A program made the position numbers and the translations under genes. Below, one piece after another: positions 54,567 to 63,915 of a DNA stretch of 64,000 nt. The stretch's first letter is position 1; every line of letters starts with the position of its first letter. Source of the DNA: Cyclobacteriaceae bacterium (GTDB taxonomy: Bacteria > Bacteroidota > Bacteroidia > Cytophagales > Cyclobacteriaceae); the NCBI GenBank assembly GCA_020436085.1, contig JAGQYM010000017.1, forward strand, positions 16,013-80,012, in the 5' to 3' direction. The notes below the pieces were generated by a model. It was not told the origin of the DNA. It worked only from the letters and a program-made list of their open reading frames with translations, and did not search any database.

Positions 54567-55469
54567 TTATCTTAACCTAACCTGTAAACTGCCCAAGTAT
54601 GTATTGTCGGCATTTGAAACTTCGATCCTGTAGATTCCAGCCTTCAGTTTTTTCTTTGGCTTGTATTCCATCTTCACCTGTTTAGTTTGCTTCAGGTAGA
54701 GCATGTCGCTCGCATCAGCAGTTAAGACTGGAGCTTCTTGCGTTTCAACGTAAGCTATGGTACCATCTTTAGGAGATAAAACCTGTCCGCTAGGGTCAGA
54801 AATTTTAAACGTAAGATTGTCGGCTGAGTATTTAGATGGGATCATGAAATTGATATCCAGTTTCTTAGTCTTCTTGGCGGAAACCGTCAGTTTATTTTTC
54901 TTAAAGGCTTCTACTCTGCTATTGTCCAACGATGCGATTTGTACTTGAGCAAGTTCATCAGAAAGAGTTTTATTTTTTACTTGTAGTTCAGCGACCATGC
55001 GATTGAGTGATTCTTTTTCTTTGTTTGCAGCCGTCAATGCGTTGTTCAATGCCAGCACTTGTGATTCCAGATCATTTTTGATTTTCTGAATGTCAGCGTA
55101 TTGTTGTTTGTATTGCTTCAAAGATGCATTCTCCTTCGACATCCTGTTTAGCTCACGTTCTTTCTCCGCGATTTTTGCTGACGTGCTGGTCAACGTTTTA
55201 TCCAGCTCTGCATTTCTGCCCTGAAGAGATGTAACAGACTGCTTAAGTTTTGAAATCTCTTTTTCGAGGGAAAGTTTCTCAGAGAGAATTCTTTCCGATT
55301 TCAGTTTCTCATCATTCAACCCAGCCTCCAACGATTGGTTGGTTTCGTAGAATGATATAAGACCCACCAGTGCAATGGCCAACAGAAATGTGACTGTGCC
55401 GGCTATTACTTTTGGATTTTGAACCATGTTTTTCATTTGTTTTTGTTTTTTATTCAAATGAACGGCCAT
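54567..55469 (-). CDS. Membrane-anchored coiled-coil protein with C-terminal beta domain
   Basis: A 300-residue protein: a short cytoplasmic basic N-terminus, one transmembrane helix (about residues 21-43), a long coiled coil (about 45-185, with heptad-rich Leu/Glu/Lys/Asn), and a beta-rich C-terminal domain (about 195-300, with KKLDINFMIPSKYSADNL and KAGIYRIEVSNADNTYLG). No family was recognised. It follows the histidine kinase gene after 60 bp on the same strand, so it may be co-expressed with, or regulated by, the two-component system. Confidence 0.75.
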   Translation of the reverse strand: MAVHLNKKQKQMKNMVQNPKVIAGTVTFLLAIALVGLISFYETNQSLEAGLNDEKLKSERILSEKLSLEKEISKLKQSVTSLQGRNAELDKTLTSTSAKIAEKERELNRMSKENASLKQYKQQYADIQKIKNDLESQVLALNNALTAANKEKESLNRMVAELQVKNKTLSDELAQVQIASLDNSRVEAFKKNKLTVSAKKTKKLDINFMIPSKYSADNLTFKISDPSGQVLSPKDGTIAYVETQEAPVLTADASDMLYLKQTKQVKMEYKPKKKLKAGIYRIEVSNADNTYLGSLQVRLR

Positions 55470-55529
55470 GGGTTAAGGACGCGGTTAAAGCGGAATTAAA
55501 AAGGGATTAAAAACGAAAGTCGCCCCTTT

Positions 55530-56897
55530 TCAGGCCAAATGACGCATTTTTATGGCTACTTCCGTTCCTTGATTTAGATCAGACCGAATGTCAAGGGTGG
55601 CATTATGCATCTTTACGATCGCACTTACGAGGGAGAGTCCGATGCCATGCCCCTTGATTTTGTGGGCGTTCTTCCCGCGTTGGAATGGTTCGGTTACAAT
55701 TTTTAAGTCTTCTGGTGAAATACCAATACCGGTGTCTTTGAACTTTAACAGAAGGAATTCTTCATCCGCTGAAAGCGAAACCTGAACGGTATGGTCTTGA
55801 GAGTACTTGCATCCGTTCTCGATTACATTGGAAATGGCGGTCTTCAGCAACTGCGCATCGCCCATTACACTCAGGTGACCATCGTCTACAGAAACGGATA
55901 GTGAAATTTCAATCTTGTATTCTCTATTGTGCTTTATTAATTCTTCGCGAACCTGCCAGAGCAATTCGTCTATGCGAAGCGGTTCGAGTTGCTTTTCATT
56001 TTCAAAATTGCTGGCTTGTGCCAGCAATAGTAATCTATTGGAGATACTGTTCAAGTTCTTGATGTCTTCCAGGATGGATTGTACTGCCACTTTGTATTCT
56101 TCAGTCGTCCTGTCTTTCATCAACAACACTTCAAGTTGACCTGTAATCGCTGTGAGCGGTGTTCTCAATTCGTGAGAAGCGTTGGCAATGAAGTTCTTCT
56201 GCGTTTTGAATGCTCGCTCCAATCTTTCCAACATTTCGTTAAATGTGTGAGTGAGTTGGGCGATCTCGTCTTTTCCATTGCCCTCGTCCAGCCTCACATC
56301 CAGGCTACTGATTGAAATATCCTGAACGTTGGCAACTACTTTTGAAATTGGTTTCAACGCTCTGCCAGCATAAACATATCCTGCGAAGGTCACCACCACG
56401 ATGCTGGCACAAAAAACGATGATGAGGATAAGCCTTAGGTTTTGAAGCTTTTTTAAGCCGTAGATGTCGGTGGCTCCAGTCACGACCACAAACCGATCAA
56501 ATTCGTCCGAGAATAAAAAGCCAAGTACCTCAAACTCTCCTTGTGTAAATCTGACCTGGTCTTCCAATCTGATTTTGTCCAGAAGTTGGTTGTTTATTGC
56601 TAACTCTCTTTCTTCGTCAGTGCTGAAGAGTATTTCGTTTTTGTAGTTATAAATAATAATCTTCTCCTTCGGAAGGCTTAAGGGATTGTCCCGCTCAATC
56701 CTTCGGAGAAGTGATGCGTCTACTTCATCCACTTCGATGAGAAGTTTGGCTGTGTTGATAGCCTTGTTCATTAGTCGGCTATAAAAATCATCTTGCCTGT
56801 AGTCGGCAGAGGAGTAGTAGATAGAAATGGAGGCAATGGTGATGATGATCGCAACAATAACGATGAATAGCAGGGTGAGCTTATTGCGAATGTTCAT
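55530..56897 (-). CDS. Sensor histidine kinase with HAMP domain
   Basis: A 455-residue membrane kinase: two transmembrane helices (about 6-28 and 150-175) flank a periplasmic sensor of about 120 residues. A HAMP domain follows (about 180-235), then the phosphoacceptor H242 in NASHELRTPLTAI and a C-terminal ATPase domain with the N box (VIENGCKY), G1 (KDTGIGIS) and G2 (GHGIGLSL). The ATG comes directly after the response regulator stop, so the pair is translated together. The signal is unknown. Confidence 0.95.
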   Translation of the reverse strand: MNIRNKLTLLFIVIVAIIITIASISIYYSSADYRQDDFYSRLMNKAINTAKLLIEVDEVDASLLRRIERDNPLSLPKEKIIIYNYKNEILFSTDEERELAINNQLLDKIRLEDQVRFTQGEFEVLGFLFSDEFDRFVVVTGATDIYGLKKLQNLRLILIIVFCASIVVVTFAGYVYAGRALKPISKVVANVQDISISSLDVRLDEGNGKDEIAQLTHTFNEMLERLERAFKTQKNFIANASHELRTPLTAITGQLEVLLMKDRTTEEYKVAVQSILEDIKNLNSISNRLLLLAQASNFENEKQLEPLRIDELLWQVREELIKHNREYKIEISLSVSVDDGHLSVMGDAQLLKTAISNVIENGCKYSQDHTVQVSLSADEEFLLLKFKDTGIGISPEDLKIVTEPFQRGKNAHKIKGHGIGLSLVSAIVKMHNATLDIRSDLNQGTEVAIKMRHLA

Positions 56898-57587
56898 CTA
56901 CTCTTCTTCAGTTAAGATATAACCCATCCCAACTCGAGTATGAATTAATTTGTTGGGGAAATCGCGGTCAATTTTCTTGCGAAGGATATTGACATACACA
57001 TCCACGACATTGGTTCCCGTATCGAAATTAATATCCCAGACTTTTTCAGAAATATCCAGTCGTGACACCACTCGACCTTTGTTTCTGATGAAGTATTCCA
57101 GAAGACTATATTCCTTTGCGGTGAGTTCAATAGTCTTACCTCCACGAATAGCGACTTTCTTGTCCAGATCTAATTCCAGATCTGCAATCTTTAATTTGTT
57201 GCTCGGGCCGTTTGTAGAGAATGATCTTCTGGTAAGCGCTTTGATTCGCACCATCAGTTCCTTGAATTCAAATGGTTTGACCAGGTAGTCGTCAGCACCT
57301 GATTCGAAACCTGATACCTTGTCATCGGTAGTGCCCAGCGCAGTAAGCATCAACACAGGCGTGTTTGGTTTCGCTTGCTTAATCCTTTTGCACAGTTCGA
57401 GGCCATTTACAAGCGGGACTATGATGTCAAGCAGAATGATATTGTAGGTGTTCGCAAGTGCCAGCCGCTCGCCAATTTGTCCATCATAGGCGAGGTCAAC
57501 ATCGCAGTTTTGCTCCTCAAGTCCGCTCTTGATGAAAGCGGCAACTTTAGGTTCATCTTCTACGACCAGTATTTTCAGCTTATCCAT
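56898..57587 (-). CDS. OmpR/PhoB-family response regulator
   Basis: A 229-residue regulator with a receiver domain (about 1-120) whose phosphoacceptor is D54 in ILLDIIVPLVNG, with acidic pocket VEDEPKV and the conserved Lys of VKPFEFKEL. A C-terminal winged helix follows (about 130-229, with LTAKEYSLLEYF and NVVDVYVNILRKKIDR). The ATG at 57587 is chosen; a TTG at 57599 lies inside the predicted -7 box. It abuts the histidine kinase gene, and both share the promoter at 57597-57630. Confidence 0.95.
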   Translation of the reverse strand: MDKLKILVVEDEPKVAAFIKSGLEEQNCDVDLAYDGQIGERLALANTYNIILLDIIVPLVNGLELCKRIKQAKPNTPVLMLTALGTTDDKVSGFESGADDYLVKPFEFKELMVRIKALTRRSFSTNGPSNKLKIADLELDLDKKVAIRGGKTIELTAKEYSLLEYFIRNKGRVVSRLDISEKVWDINFDTGTNVVDVYVNILRKKIDRDFPNKLIHTRVGMGYILTEEE

Positions 57588-57596
57588 CAGTTGAGT

Positions 57597-57630
57597 CAAA
57601 GATACAGCACATTAAAGTATGATCTCCAAA
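57597..57630 (-). promoter_or_regulatory. Promoter of the two-component system operon
   Basis: The minus strand reads TTTG (57630-57627), a 22-nt spacer, then TATCTTTG (57604-57597), 9 nt before the ATG of the regulator. The spacer is a little longer than the typical 19 nt. Confidence 0.45.
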
Positions 57631-57680
57631 TGTAATTTCCAGATAAGTCCTAACTTTCGCGGTTAAATTCCAAATAAGGT

Positions 57681-58928
57681 ATGTTCGGTAAAGGTAAGGC
57701 TGCACTAGGATTCATATTTGTTACGCTGCTGATTGATGTAATAGGTTTTGGTATCATCATTCCTGTAATGCCTAAGTTGATTCAAGAGTTGACTGGTGCC
57801 ACGTTGAGTGTGGCGTCCAGCTATGGGGGCTGGCTTTTGTTTGCCTATGCGTTCATGCAATTTATTTGTGCCCCTATTGTCGGCAACCTGAGCGATCGAT
57901 TTGGGAGAAGGCCCGTATTACTTGCATCATTATTTGGTTTCGGTATCGACTATTTGTTTCTCGCCTATGCGCCAACCTTAGCATGGTTGTTTGTCGGACG
58001 ATTTGTGGCAGGTGTCATGGGAGCGAGTTTCACAACGGCATCAGCCTACATTGCTGACGTTAGTACTCCAGAAAAGAGAGCGCAAAACTTCGGGATTATT
58101 GGCGCAGCATTCGGACTTGGATTTATCATTGGACCACTGATTGGAGGATTGGTTGGCGTGTATGGCACACGAATTCCGTTTTTGGTTGCAGCGGGCCTCA
58201 CGTTAGTCAATTGGCTTTATGGCTTTTTCATTTTACCTGAATCCTTATCTCCGGAAAACAGACGCAAGTTCGAATGGAAGCGCGCTAATCCTGTTGGATC
58301 ACTGATCAGCCTAAAAAGATTTCCTATCATCACTGGTCTTATTGCTTCATTGGTGCTTCTGTATATTTCAGCGCATGCCGTTCAGACCAATTGGTCGTAT
58401 TATACCATCGAAAGATTTCATTGGGATGAGCGAATGATCGGGATATCGCTTACTGTCGTTGGGCTTGTCATGGCAATTGTTCAAGGTGGGCTGATCAGAG
58501 TCATTATTCCCAAGCTAGGGCAGGAGAGAAGTGTTTATGTTGGATTGAGTCTATATGCGTTGGGATATTTTCTTTATGCCATCAGTACGCAAAGTTGGAT
58601 GATGTTTGCTGTTACTGTGCCGTATTGCCTTGGTGCGATTGCGGGTCCCGCTTTGCAGGGAATAATTTCAAATACGGTTCCGCGAAATGAACAGGGTGAA
58701 CTACAAGGAGCACTTACAAGTTTGATGAGTTTGACCGCAATCTTTGGACCTCCGTTGATGACAAATATTTTTTATCTGTTCACGAATGTTAACGCACCCA
58801 TCTACTTACCTGGTGCTCCGATGTTATTGGGTGCTGTGCTTACGGTGATCAGCGCACTATTAGCGCGCAGGAGTTTGAAGAAAGCTATTTTAGCCAGGGC
58901 AGGTACTTCGGTTGAAGCTACTGGTTAA
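57681..58928 (+). CDS. Tet-like (TCR) MFS drug exporter
   Basis: A 415-residue membrane protein with twelve predicted helices and the TetA/TCR group features: [18 protein letters not shown] (motif D1-like), [20 protein letters not shown] (motif A) and [20 protein letters not shown], with [16 protein letters not shown] (motif C). Chromosomal members of this group often have low or no tetracycline activity, so resistance should not be assumed. It is divergent from the two-component operon, with 93 bp between starts, and convergent with an overlapping serine hydrolase gene. Confidence 0.9.
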   Translation: MFGKGKAALGFIFVTLLIDVIGFGIIIPVMPKLIQELTGATLSVASSYGGWLLFAYAFMQFICAPIVGNLSDRFGRRPVLLASLFGFGIDYLFLAYAPTLAWLFVGRFVAGVMGASFTTASAYIADVSTPEKRAQNFGIIGAAFGLGFIIGPLIGGLVGVYGTRIPFLVAAGLTLVNWLYGFFILPESLSPENRRKFEWKRANPVGSLISLKRFPIITGLIASLVLLYISAHAVQTNWSYYTIERFHWDERMIGISLTVVGLVMAIVQGGLIRVIIPKLGQERSVYVGLSLYALGYFLYAISTQSWMMFAVTVPYCLGAIAGPALQGIISNTVPRNEQGELQGALTSLMSLTAIFGPPLMTNIFYLFTNVNAPIYLPGAPMLLGAVLTVISALLARRSLKKAILARAGTSVEATG

Positions 58929-60141
58929 GCGAGTTTAGAATTGAAAAACCAAGGCGAGTTATTTTGGAGGCTTTGCCACTGTTGGTCAAGATAAATATTC
59001 CAATATCCTTCTCTTTTACGAAACCCATAAAGGCAGACGTACCTGCCACCTGACCATTATGCCATATGACGGGATCAACACCGTCAGCCTCATTATTGTA
59101 TTTAATCCAGGCTAGCCCCATTTCCAATCCTTTCTGTTTTGGATTCTGTGATTCGAAAAAAGTTAGATGCTGATATGAGATACAGCGACTGAGATGATCT
59201 GAGCTTGCTGGATGAAACTGCGCATTTAAATATTTCATCATGTCATTTCCTGTGGATTTTATTCCGCCCGCCCCTTCAATCCCCCCTTTTCGAAATTTCG
59301 TTCTGGTAGTACGGATGCCAAGAACATTGTGTGGTGTAGCATATTTTTTCTTTTGTGCTTTTGAGACGTTAGTGGTTGTATTCATCAGGCCCAACGGCTC
59401 GCAAATAGTTTTTTGAAGCGCCTCTTCATACGTTTTGCCATTGTGTTCAGCTACGATCCTCCCGAGCAGTCCCATTCCTAAATTTGAGTATTTCCATTTG
59501 CCAGTATTTTTTTCTTTGGGCTTGTAAATATTCAGATCAAAATTCACCAATCCTCGTCCATAGGTTGAGAAGAATGGTATGGGTGGCGGGATGAATGCGA
59601 TCTTCCACGGCAGGGAAACGAGCGCCTCGGGAGAGTTAAGAGGTGTAAGTATAAGTTGATTGATAGCCACGGTCGTTGCCACGTAGCTTGCGAGCGGCAA
59701 CGCGAAAAATGTAAGCGTATTATTTGGTAAACCACTGGTATGCGTTGCAAGAGATTGGAGCGTTGTAGAAGAATATTTGTCCTTATTTCTGATGTCAAGA
59801 AAATCACTTATTGGGTCATCCAAATCCAATTCATTTTTTTCAAGCGCGTCCGCCAGCAATAGGCCGGTGAAGGTTTTCGAAACAGAACCAATTTGAAAAA
59901 TGTCCTCACCATCAGGTCTTCGACCAAGAAAATTAATCCGCCCGTAGGTTAGCAGCGTATCTTTGCCCTGATAGTAAAGCCCAACGACAACAGCCTTGGT
60001 GTTGAACTTTCGTTCGAATGATTTGAATGTACTATCAGCCAATGCCAGCCATTTGTGGTCGAACTCCGAGGATTGAGCCATAGCTGTTTTGGCTGTAAGT
60101 AGTACAAAGATCAATGCGAGTAACTTTAATGAACGTGTCAT
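58918..60141 (-). CDS. Serine hydrolase, beta-lactamase fold, third copy
   Basis: A 407-residue exported protein with a signal peptide (cleavage after AMAQ). The active-site S86-V-S-K89 lies in [10 protein letters not shown], the tyrosine in [12 protein letters not shown], and the third motif is [11 protein letters not shown]. It belongs to the AmpC/EstB-type serine hydrolase family, substrate unknown. Its 3' end overlaps the convergent MFS gene by 11 bp, and its ATG overlaps the stop of the DUF2834 gene by 4 bp (ATGA). Confidence 0.9.
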   Translation of the reverse strand: MTRSLKLLALIFVLLTAKTAMAQSSEFDHKWLALADSTFKSFERKFNTKAVVVGLYYQGKDTLLTYGRINFLGRRPDGEDIFQIGSVSKTFTGLLLADALEKNELDLDDPISDFLDIRNKDKYSSTTLQSLATHTSGLPNNTLTFFALPLASYVATTVAINQLILTPLNSPEALVSLPWKIAFIPPPIPFFSTYGRGLVNFDLNIYKPKEKNTGKWKYSNLGMGLLGRIVAEHNGKTYEEALQKTICEPLGLMNTTTNVSKAQKKKYATPHNVLGIRTTRTKFRKGGIEGAGGIKSTGNDMMKYLNAQFHPASSDHLSRCISYQHLTFFESQNPKQKGLEMGLAWIKYNNEADGVDPVIWHNGQVAGTSAFMGFVKEKDIGIFILTNSGKASKITRLGFSILNSLNQ

Positions 60142-60488
60142 TTAACGTTAAGGTCAGACGTTTTAAGGGTTCTTCGATTTTCCCGTAAGTAGAGAAAGAG
60201 AGGTAGCGTACCTGCAATCCCAAGCAGCATGGTCAGTATCCACAATACCCATACATTTTTGATTCGATATTTCTGTGCTTCATGATGGGACCAGATGATG
60301 AAGACCAGGACCACGAAAAGTAAATCGACTATAAAAGCGGTCGCGATCATATTTGGAAACATGCTTGTGATCGTGGCAACCGGATCAAGGTAGAATAAAA
60401 TGTTACCTGAGTGAATTGACTCAACGGCCACAAAAATATTTGGAGTGATAAATCCAATGACCGATAAATAGAAATATATTCTCTTCAT
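60138..60488 (-). CDS. DUF2834 family small membrane protein
   Basis: A 116-residue protein with three to four hydrophobic helices and features of DUF2834: IYFYLSVIGFITPNIFV, FIVDLLFVVLVFIIW, LLGIAGTLPLFLYLRE. The function is unknown. It is translationally coupled to the serine hydrolase downstream by a 4-bp overlap, so they are co-expressed. Confidence 0.85.
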   Translation of the reverse strand: MKRIYFYLSVIGFITPNIFVAVESIHSGNILFYLDPVATITSMFPNMIATAFIVDLLFVVLVFIIWSHHEAQKYRIKNVWVLWILTMLLGIAGTLPLFLYLRENRRTLKTSDLNVK

Positions 60489-60567
60489 TGTTTTACAAGT
60501 GAATAATTAAATCAATCGGGGCTGATCATTTTGAAAGGGCGAAGACCAATTCTGATCGATCAATTTG

Positions 60568-60978
60568 TTATTCAGACTTAACTGTTAAAGTAATCGTATC
60601 ACCTCTTGCTATTTTTGGTAATAACCCACGCATTTCCTTTTCAAAATCGCTACGCGAGCCAACGTGATAATTATTAATAAAGATTTGGGGTGCCCCGTCC
60701 ACGCCTCCCGTTCTCGCTAGCATATCGTGATGCGCGTTGCTTTTCCAAACCAGGGAATGCTCAAGGTATTCTATATTATGTTCCTCCAAAGCTGTCTTCA
60801 CAGCCTTGCAGTGGCCGCAGAAAATCATTGTATAAACTTCGATTTTGAAAGGAGAAGAGATAGTTACCCTTTTATCAGGTGTTGGGCTGCTGCTGAGGTC
60901 GGAGGCACATAGAAATAGAAATAGCATTGCGAGCCAGACGTTGCCGGGCCATTTGAGTAAAATTTGGTGCAAGTTCAT
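60568..60978 (-). CDS. Thioredoxin-fold (glutaredoxin-like) protein with CGHC motif, exported
   Basis: A 136-residue protein with an N-terminal hydrophobic segment (about 13-29), then a glutaredoxin-like domain (about 45-125): FKIEVYTMIFCGHCKAVKTA with a CGHC active site, and VDGAPQIFINNYHVGS with the cis-Pro loop. The C-terminal tail (ARGDTITLTVKSE) is beta. CGHC is the PDI/thioredoxin-like dithiol pair, and the exported location suggests disulfide exchange outside the cytoplasm. It is on the same strand as DUF2834, 79 bp upstream of it. Confidence 0.85.
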   Translation of the reverse strand: MNLHQILLKWPGNVWLAMLFLFLCASDLSSSPTPDKRVTISSPFKIEVYTMIFCGHCKAVKTALEEHNIEYLEHSLVWKSNAHHDMLARTGGVDGAPQIFINNYHVGSRSDFEKEMRGLLPKIARGDTITLTVKSE

Positions 60979-61113
60979 TGGGTTTATTTTTTGATTGTAC
61001 TTAACCCAAATTTATCGCGCTCAGTTTCAAGATTGGCCAGCGAAGAGGTACGAGTATATATAGTCGGTCGATTTTACTCTTACCTACCAATTTCTTTGCA
61101 ATAAAAAGCAACA

Positions 61114-62124
61114 ATGAGATCTATTCTATTATTACTGACATGCCTGCAGATAGGGCTGGCTTTCTCACAGTCTGGTGAATTATGGTACTATAATATTGAC
61201 GATAGCAATCTTGCGCTTCAGGGGTATGATCCGGTATCGTACTGGCAGGGTGACGTTCCCCAAAAAGGAAGCGAAAAAATTTACACACAAGTCGGTGGGA
61301 TTACTTATCGGTTCATAAATCAGGATAATGCGAAGAAGTTCAAAACGGATCCGTCACGTTATCTGCCGCAGTTTGGAGGATGGTGCACTTATTTCATGGG
61401 TGTTGATAAATCGACTGGATTTGCAAGAACAAGAATGCCCGCTGATCCTGATGAATTTGTCATTCTTGATGGCAAACTCTACTTGTTTGCTAAAACTGCA
61501 AGACGAAATTATAAAGAGTCATTTTTGAATGGGGATAAAAAGTTGATTATTGATGAGGCAAACAAATTTTGGCAGACAAGAGTTGATCTTGCCAAGCTTG
61601 CGAAAGGGCTTCCGAAGGGGTTGAATCCCAAGGCCAGAATGGAATTGTTGCAATGGCAACCTTTTATGGGCTCATGGGATGTTGACCTTAAGTGGTGGGC
61701 TGACACTACGGGCACTAATGTTGTTCCGTCAGAAGGAACATGGGACTTTTATTATGGGTATTTTGGTTATTGTGTGCAAGACGATTTTAGATCTAAGAGG
61801 GATGTCTTGTTTTCGGGCACTGTAAATGGGCCAGCAATTCGTGGATTTGATCCCGTTTCTGAAGAGTGGCATATGACTTATATACCGGTAAATCAGGGGA
61901 GAGGAGCAACATGGCTGATGACGGCAAAATTTTTAGGTATAGGACAATTGGAAGGAAGACTTGATACTCAGGATCCATATGGTAACCCAGTCATTCAAAA
62001 GGTCGTATTTGAAAGAGTCAATGAAAACAAATTTTATTGGCGTGCCCATTGGTCTTGGGACAACGGTAGCACCTGGAAGGAAAATGTTGGTTTGGGAGTT
62101 TGTACCAGAAAAAGTACTGGCTGA
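61114..62124 (+). CDS. YHS domain protein with lipocalin-like C-terminal domain
   Basis: A 336-residue exported protein with a signal peptide (cleavage after LAFSQ). The YHS-type domain (about 25-120) is of the ALQGYDPVSYW type, with GSEKIYTQVGGITYRF, FKTDPSRYLPQFGGWCTYF. The C-terminal part (about 175-336) resembles DUF1579-like domains of secreted proteins (ELLQWQPFMGSWDVDLKWW). YHS domains often bind metals, but the activity of this form is unknown. It is 18 bp upstream of an AraC-type regulator and likely co-transcribed. Confidence 0.8.
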   Translation: MRSILLLLTCLQIGLAFSQSGELWYYNIDDSNLALQGYDPVSYWQGDVPQKGSEKIYTQVGGITYRFINQDNAKKFKTDPSRYLPQFGGWCTYFMGVDKSTGFARTRMPADPDEFVILDGKLYLFAKTARRNYKESFLNGDKKLIIDEANKFWQTRVDLAKLAKGLPKGLNPKARMELLQWQPFMGSWDVDLKWWADTTGTNVVPSEGTWDFYYGYFGYCVQDDFRSKRDVLFSGTVNGPAIRGFDPVSEEWHMTYIPVNQGRGATWLMTAKFLGIGQLEGRLDTQDPYGNPVIQKVVFERVNENKFYWRAHWSWDNGSTWKENVGLGVCTRKSTG

Positions 62125-62142
62125 AATCGCACTAATTTTAAG

Positions 62143-63279
62143 ATGAATTACCTGGCTGGTTTCAATATCGTGTTGATAGTAGGAGCAGTGCAGGCCGCTT
62201 ATCTGATGGCTAGCCTTTCATTTCTAAAAAAAGGTCATCAGAGCAATCGGCTGCTAGTCGCCTTGCTCGGCTTATTATTGATTTCTCTTGTGCTCCGGCT
62301 GTCTTATAGTCCTGCTCTTTATTTAACATATCCGCATCTTACCATTGCTGCCGACTTTGTCATGTTTGCCGTTGGCCCGGTGTACTATCTGTATGTCATT
62401 AGGCTGCTTTATGAAAATACGCATTTCAATTTTAGGTTGATTATTCACTTTGTGCCCCTCCTTATATTTTTGACCTCTCTTGCTTACCTGGCGTTCAAGA
62501 CTCGCGCACAAGTAGTTGAAATGGATCGGGCTGGGAAATTAGACGGATACTACCTCATAATTTTAACGGGAGCCATTATACAACTGGGTGTATATCTATA
62601 CTTGGTTAAAAAAGAACTCAGGGAATATACGACCAATTTTAAACAGCAGTATTCATCGGAAATGAAAGCCGATTTTATCTCCTCAGTTACGGTGGTGATG
62701 ATCTTAGCGCTTGCTGCCTGGACAATTGCTTTTTTGGTTTCGTTGTTCCTTCCAGCGGAGTTTGGCTTTTTCACGAACCTTTCGTACCAGGTAGCCTTCG
62801 TTATACTTTGTGTTTTGTTGTTTGTTATAAGTTACTATGTGATACATCGTCCTGATCTAATTCGGGTTTCGATCCAAAGGAAAGAAAAGTATGGGGGACA
62901 AGAGATCACATCAGACCAATTGATGCAGTTAAAGGAAAGGTTAGCTCAACTTTTTGAAAATGAGAAACCATTCAGAGACCCTGATTTATCGCTCCGGAAT
63001 CTGTCCAGGAAGTTGGGTGTCAACCAGACCCACGTAAGCAGAGTAATCAATGAAGGGTTTGAGAAGAATTTCTTTGACTACGTCAATGGCTACCGTGTCA
63101 GAGAGTTTATCGATCTGGCCTCTAGCGAGGAATACGCAAATTATACGTTGCTAGGAATCGCGTTTGAAGTTGGATTTAGGACGAAGTCAACTTTCAACAA
63201 GTCTTTCAAGAAAGAAACAGGAAGAACGCCTAGAGAGTATCTGAAAAAAAAAGGATCTGCTCAACTCAAAACAGAATAG
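62143..63279 (+). CDS. AraC-type regulator with membrane-embedded N-terminal domain
   Basis: A 378-residue protein: about seven transmembrane helices (about residues 5-232), then a cytoplasmic AraC/XylS DNA-binding domain (about 270-375) with two helix-turn-helix motifs (LSLRNLSRKLGVNQTHVSR and YTLLGIAFEVGFRTKSTFN, then FKKETGRTPREYL). The 7TM-AraC architecture is common in Bacteroidota; the membrane part probably senses an unknown signal. It is 18 bp after the YHS gene. Its stop codon overlaps the first base of a terminator hairpin. Confidence 0.92.
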   Translation: MNYLAGFNIVLIVGAVQAAYLMASLSFLKKGHQSNRLLVALLGLLLISLVLRLSYSPALYLTYPHLTIAADFVMFAVGPVYYLYVIRLLYENTHFNFRLIIHFVPLLIFLTSLAYLAFKTRAQVVEMDRAGKLDGYYLIILTGAIIQLGVYLYLVKKELREYTTNFKQQYSSEMKADFISSVTVVMILALAAWTIAFLVSLFLPAEFGFFTNLSYQVAFVILCVLLFVISYYVIHRPDLIRVSIQRKEKYGGQEITSDQLMQLKERLAQLFENEKPFRDPDLSLRNLSRKLGVNQTHVSRVINEGFEKNFFDYVNGYRVREFIDLASSEEYANYTLLGIAFEVGFRTKSTFNKSFKKETGRTPREYLKKKGSAQLKTE

Positions 63280-63905
63280 GAGATCAGCAACTGGTCTCCT
63301 TTTTTCCAGCGTATCCATCCCGTTGGAACAATGCGATCTGCGAGCCCTACAGTTGATACCATAAGCCAATCTCCTTTTACAGCTATGGGCCTCAGCTGCG
63401 CGCCTTGTACTGAAGCGATGATGCTTGCCTGATCAAGTGCTTTGCCCCGAATCGGGTTTTTGTCGGTATCCAATACCTCCACCGCAACGACTCCGGTAAG
63501 AAACGTTCCCCAATCTTTGTATTCGACTGCTTGTGCATCTACCCAGAATGTTTGACCATTCATGTTATTGACAATTACCTCGATCCAATTTTGAGAGTAA
63601 GTGACTACTCTGAATAGAAATTGATCGTAGTCAAGTTTGATGTATTCTGGCGCAAGCCATGGAGGAGCAGTTGCGATGTCGATGTAATGTTCTCCTTTGG
63701 CAAACGTCACACTGTCAATTGCTTTAAGTTGATAAGGTGCTGAATCAAAATCAGGTTTTGAGTAGAATCGCAGCGGGCGATCGGGGGAAGGCGCGACCCA
63801 TGCGATGCCAATTCCTGCAGGTAATTTGAAGTTTGGATCAAATCGCTGGCTATATGATAAGGCGAAAGGAAAACAAAAGACAATCGTAATTGCAAAACCG
63901 CGCAT
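63261..63905 (-). CDS. Secreted SH3-like protein, hypothetical
   Basis: A 214-residue protein with a signal peptide (cleavage after LSYSQ). The mature part is beta-rich, and the C-terminus (VKGDWLMVSTVGLADRIVPT then GWIRWKKGDQLLIS) resembles bacterial SH3-like domains that bind envelope polymers; an earlier half (NWIEVIVNNMNGQTFWVDA) may be a second copy. No named family. Its 3' end overlaps the AraC gene by 19 bp. It starts 10 bp after the stop of a partial gene at the window edge. Confidence 0.75.
   Translation of the reverse strand: MRGFAITIVFCFPFALSYSQRFDPNFKLPAGIGIAWVAPSPDRPLRFYSKPDFDSAPYQLKAIDSVTFAKGEHYIDIATAPPWLAPEYIKLDYDQFLFRVVTYSQNWIEVIVNNMNGQTFWVDAQAVEYKDWGTFLTGVVAVEVLDTDKNPIRGKALDQASIIASVQGAQLRPIAVKGDWLMVSTVGLADRIVPTGWIRWKKGDQLLISYSVLS
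63279..63305 (+). terminator. Rho-independent terminator of the YHS-AraC operon, inside the convergent gene
   Basis: GGAGATCAG (63279-63287) pairs with CTGGTCTCC (63291-63299) through nine pairs including one G-U, with loop CAA, followed by six T residues. It starts at the last base of the AraC stop codon and lies within the coding region of the minus-strand gene 63261-63905. Confidence 0.85.
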
Positions 63906-63915
63906 GGTAGAGTAT

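Noticed and set aside
57681-58928. Annotation as an acquired tetracycline resistance gene
   Set aside because: The protein has Tet/TCR family motifs, but there is no TetR neighbour, mobile element or unusual base composition, so it looks like a native exporter of unknown substrate.
60978-61009. TTGGGTT / AACCCAA inverted repeat around the start of the thioredoxin-fold gene
   Set aside because: Arms of only 7 bp with an 18-bp spacer and no linked promoter box; could easily be chance.
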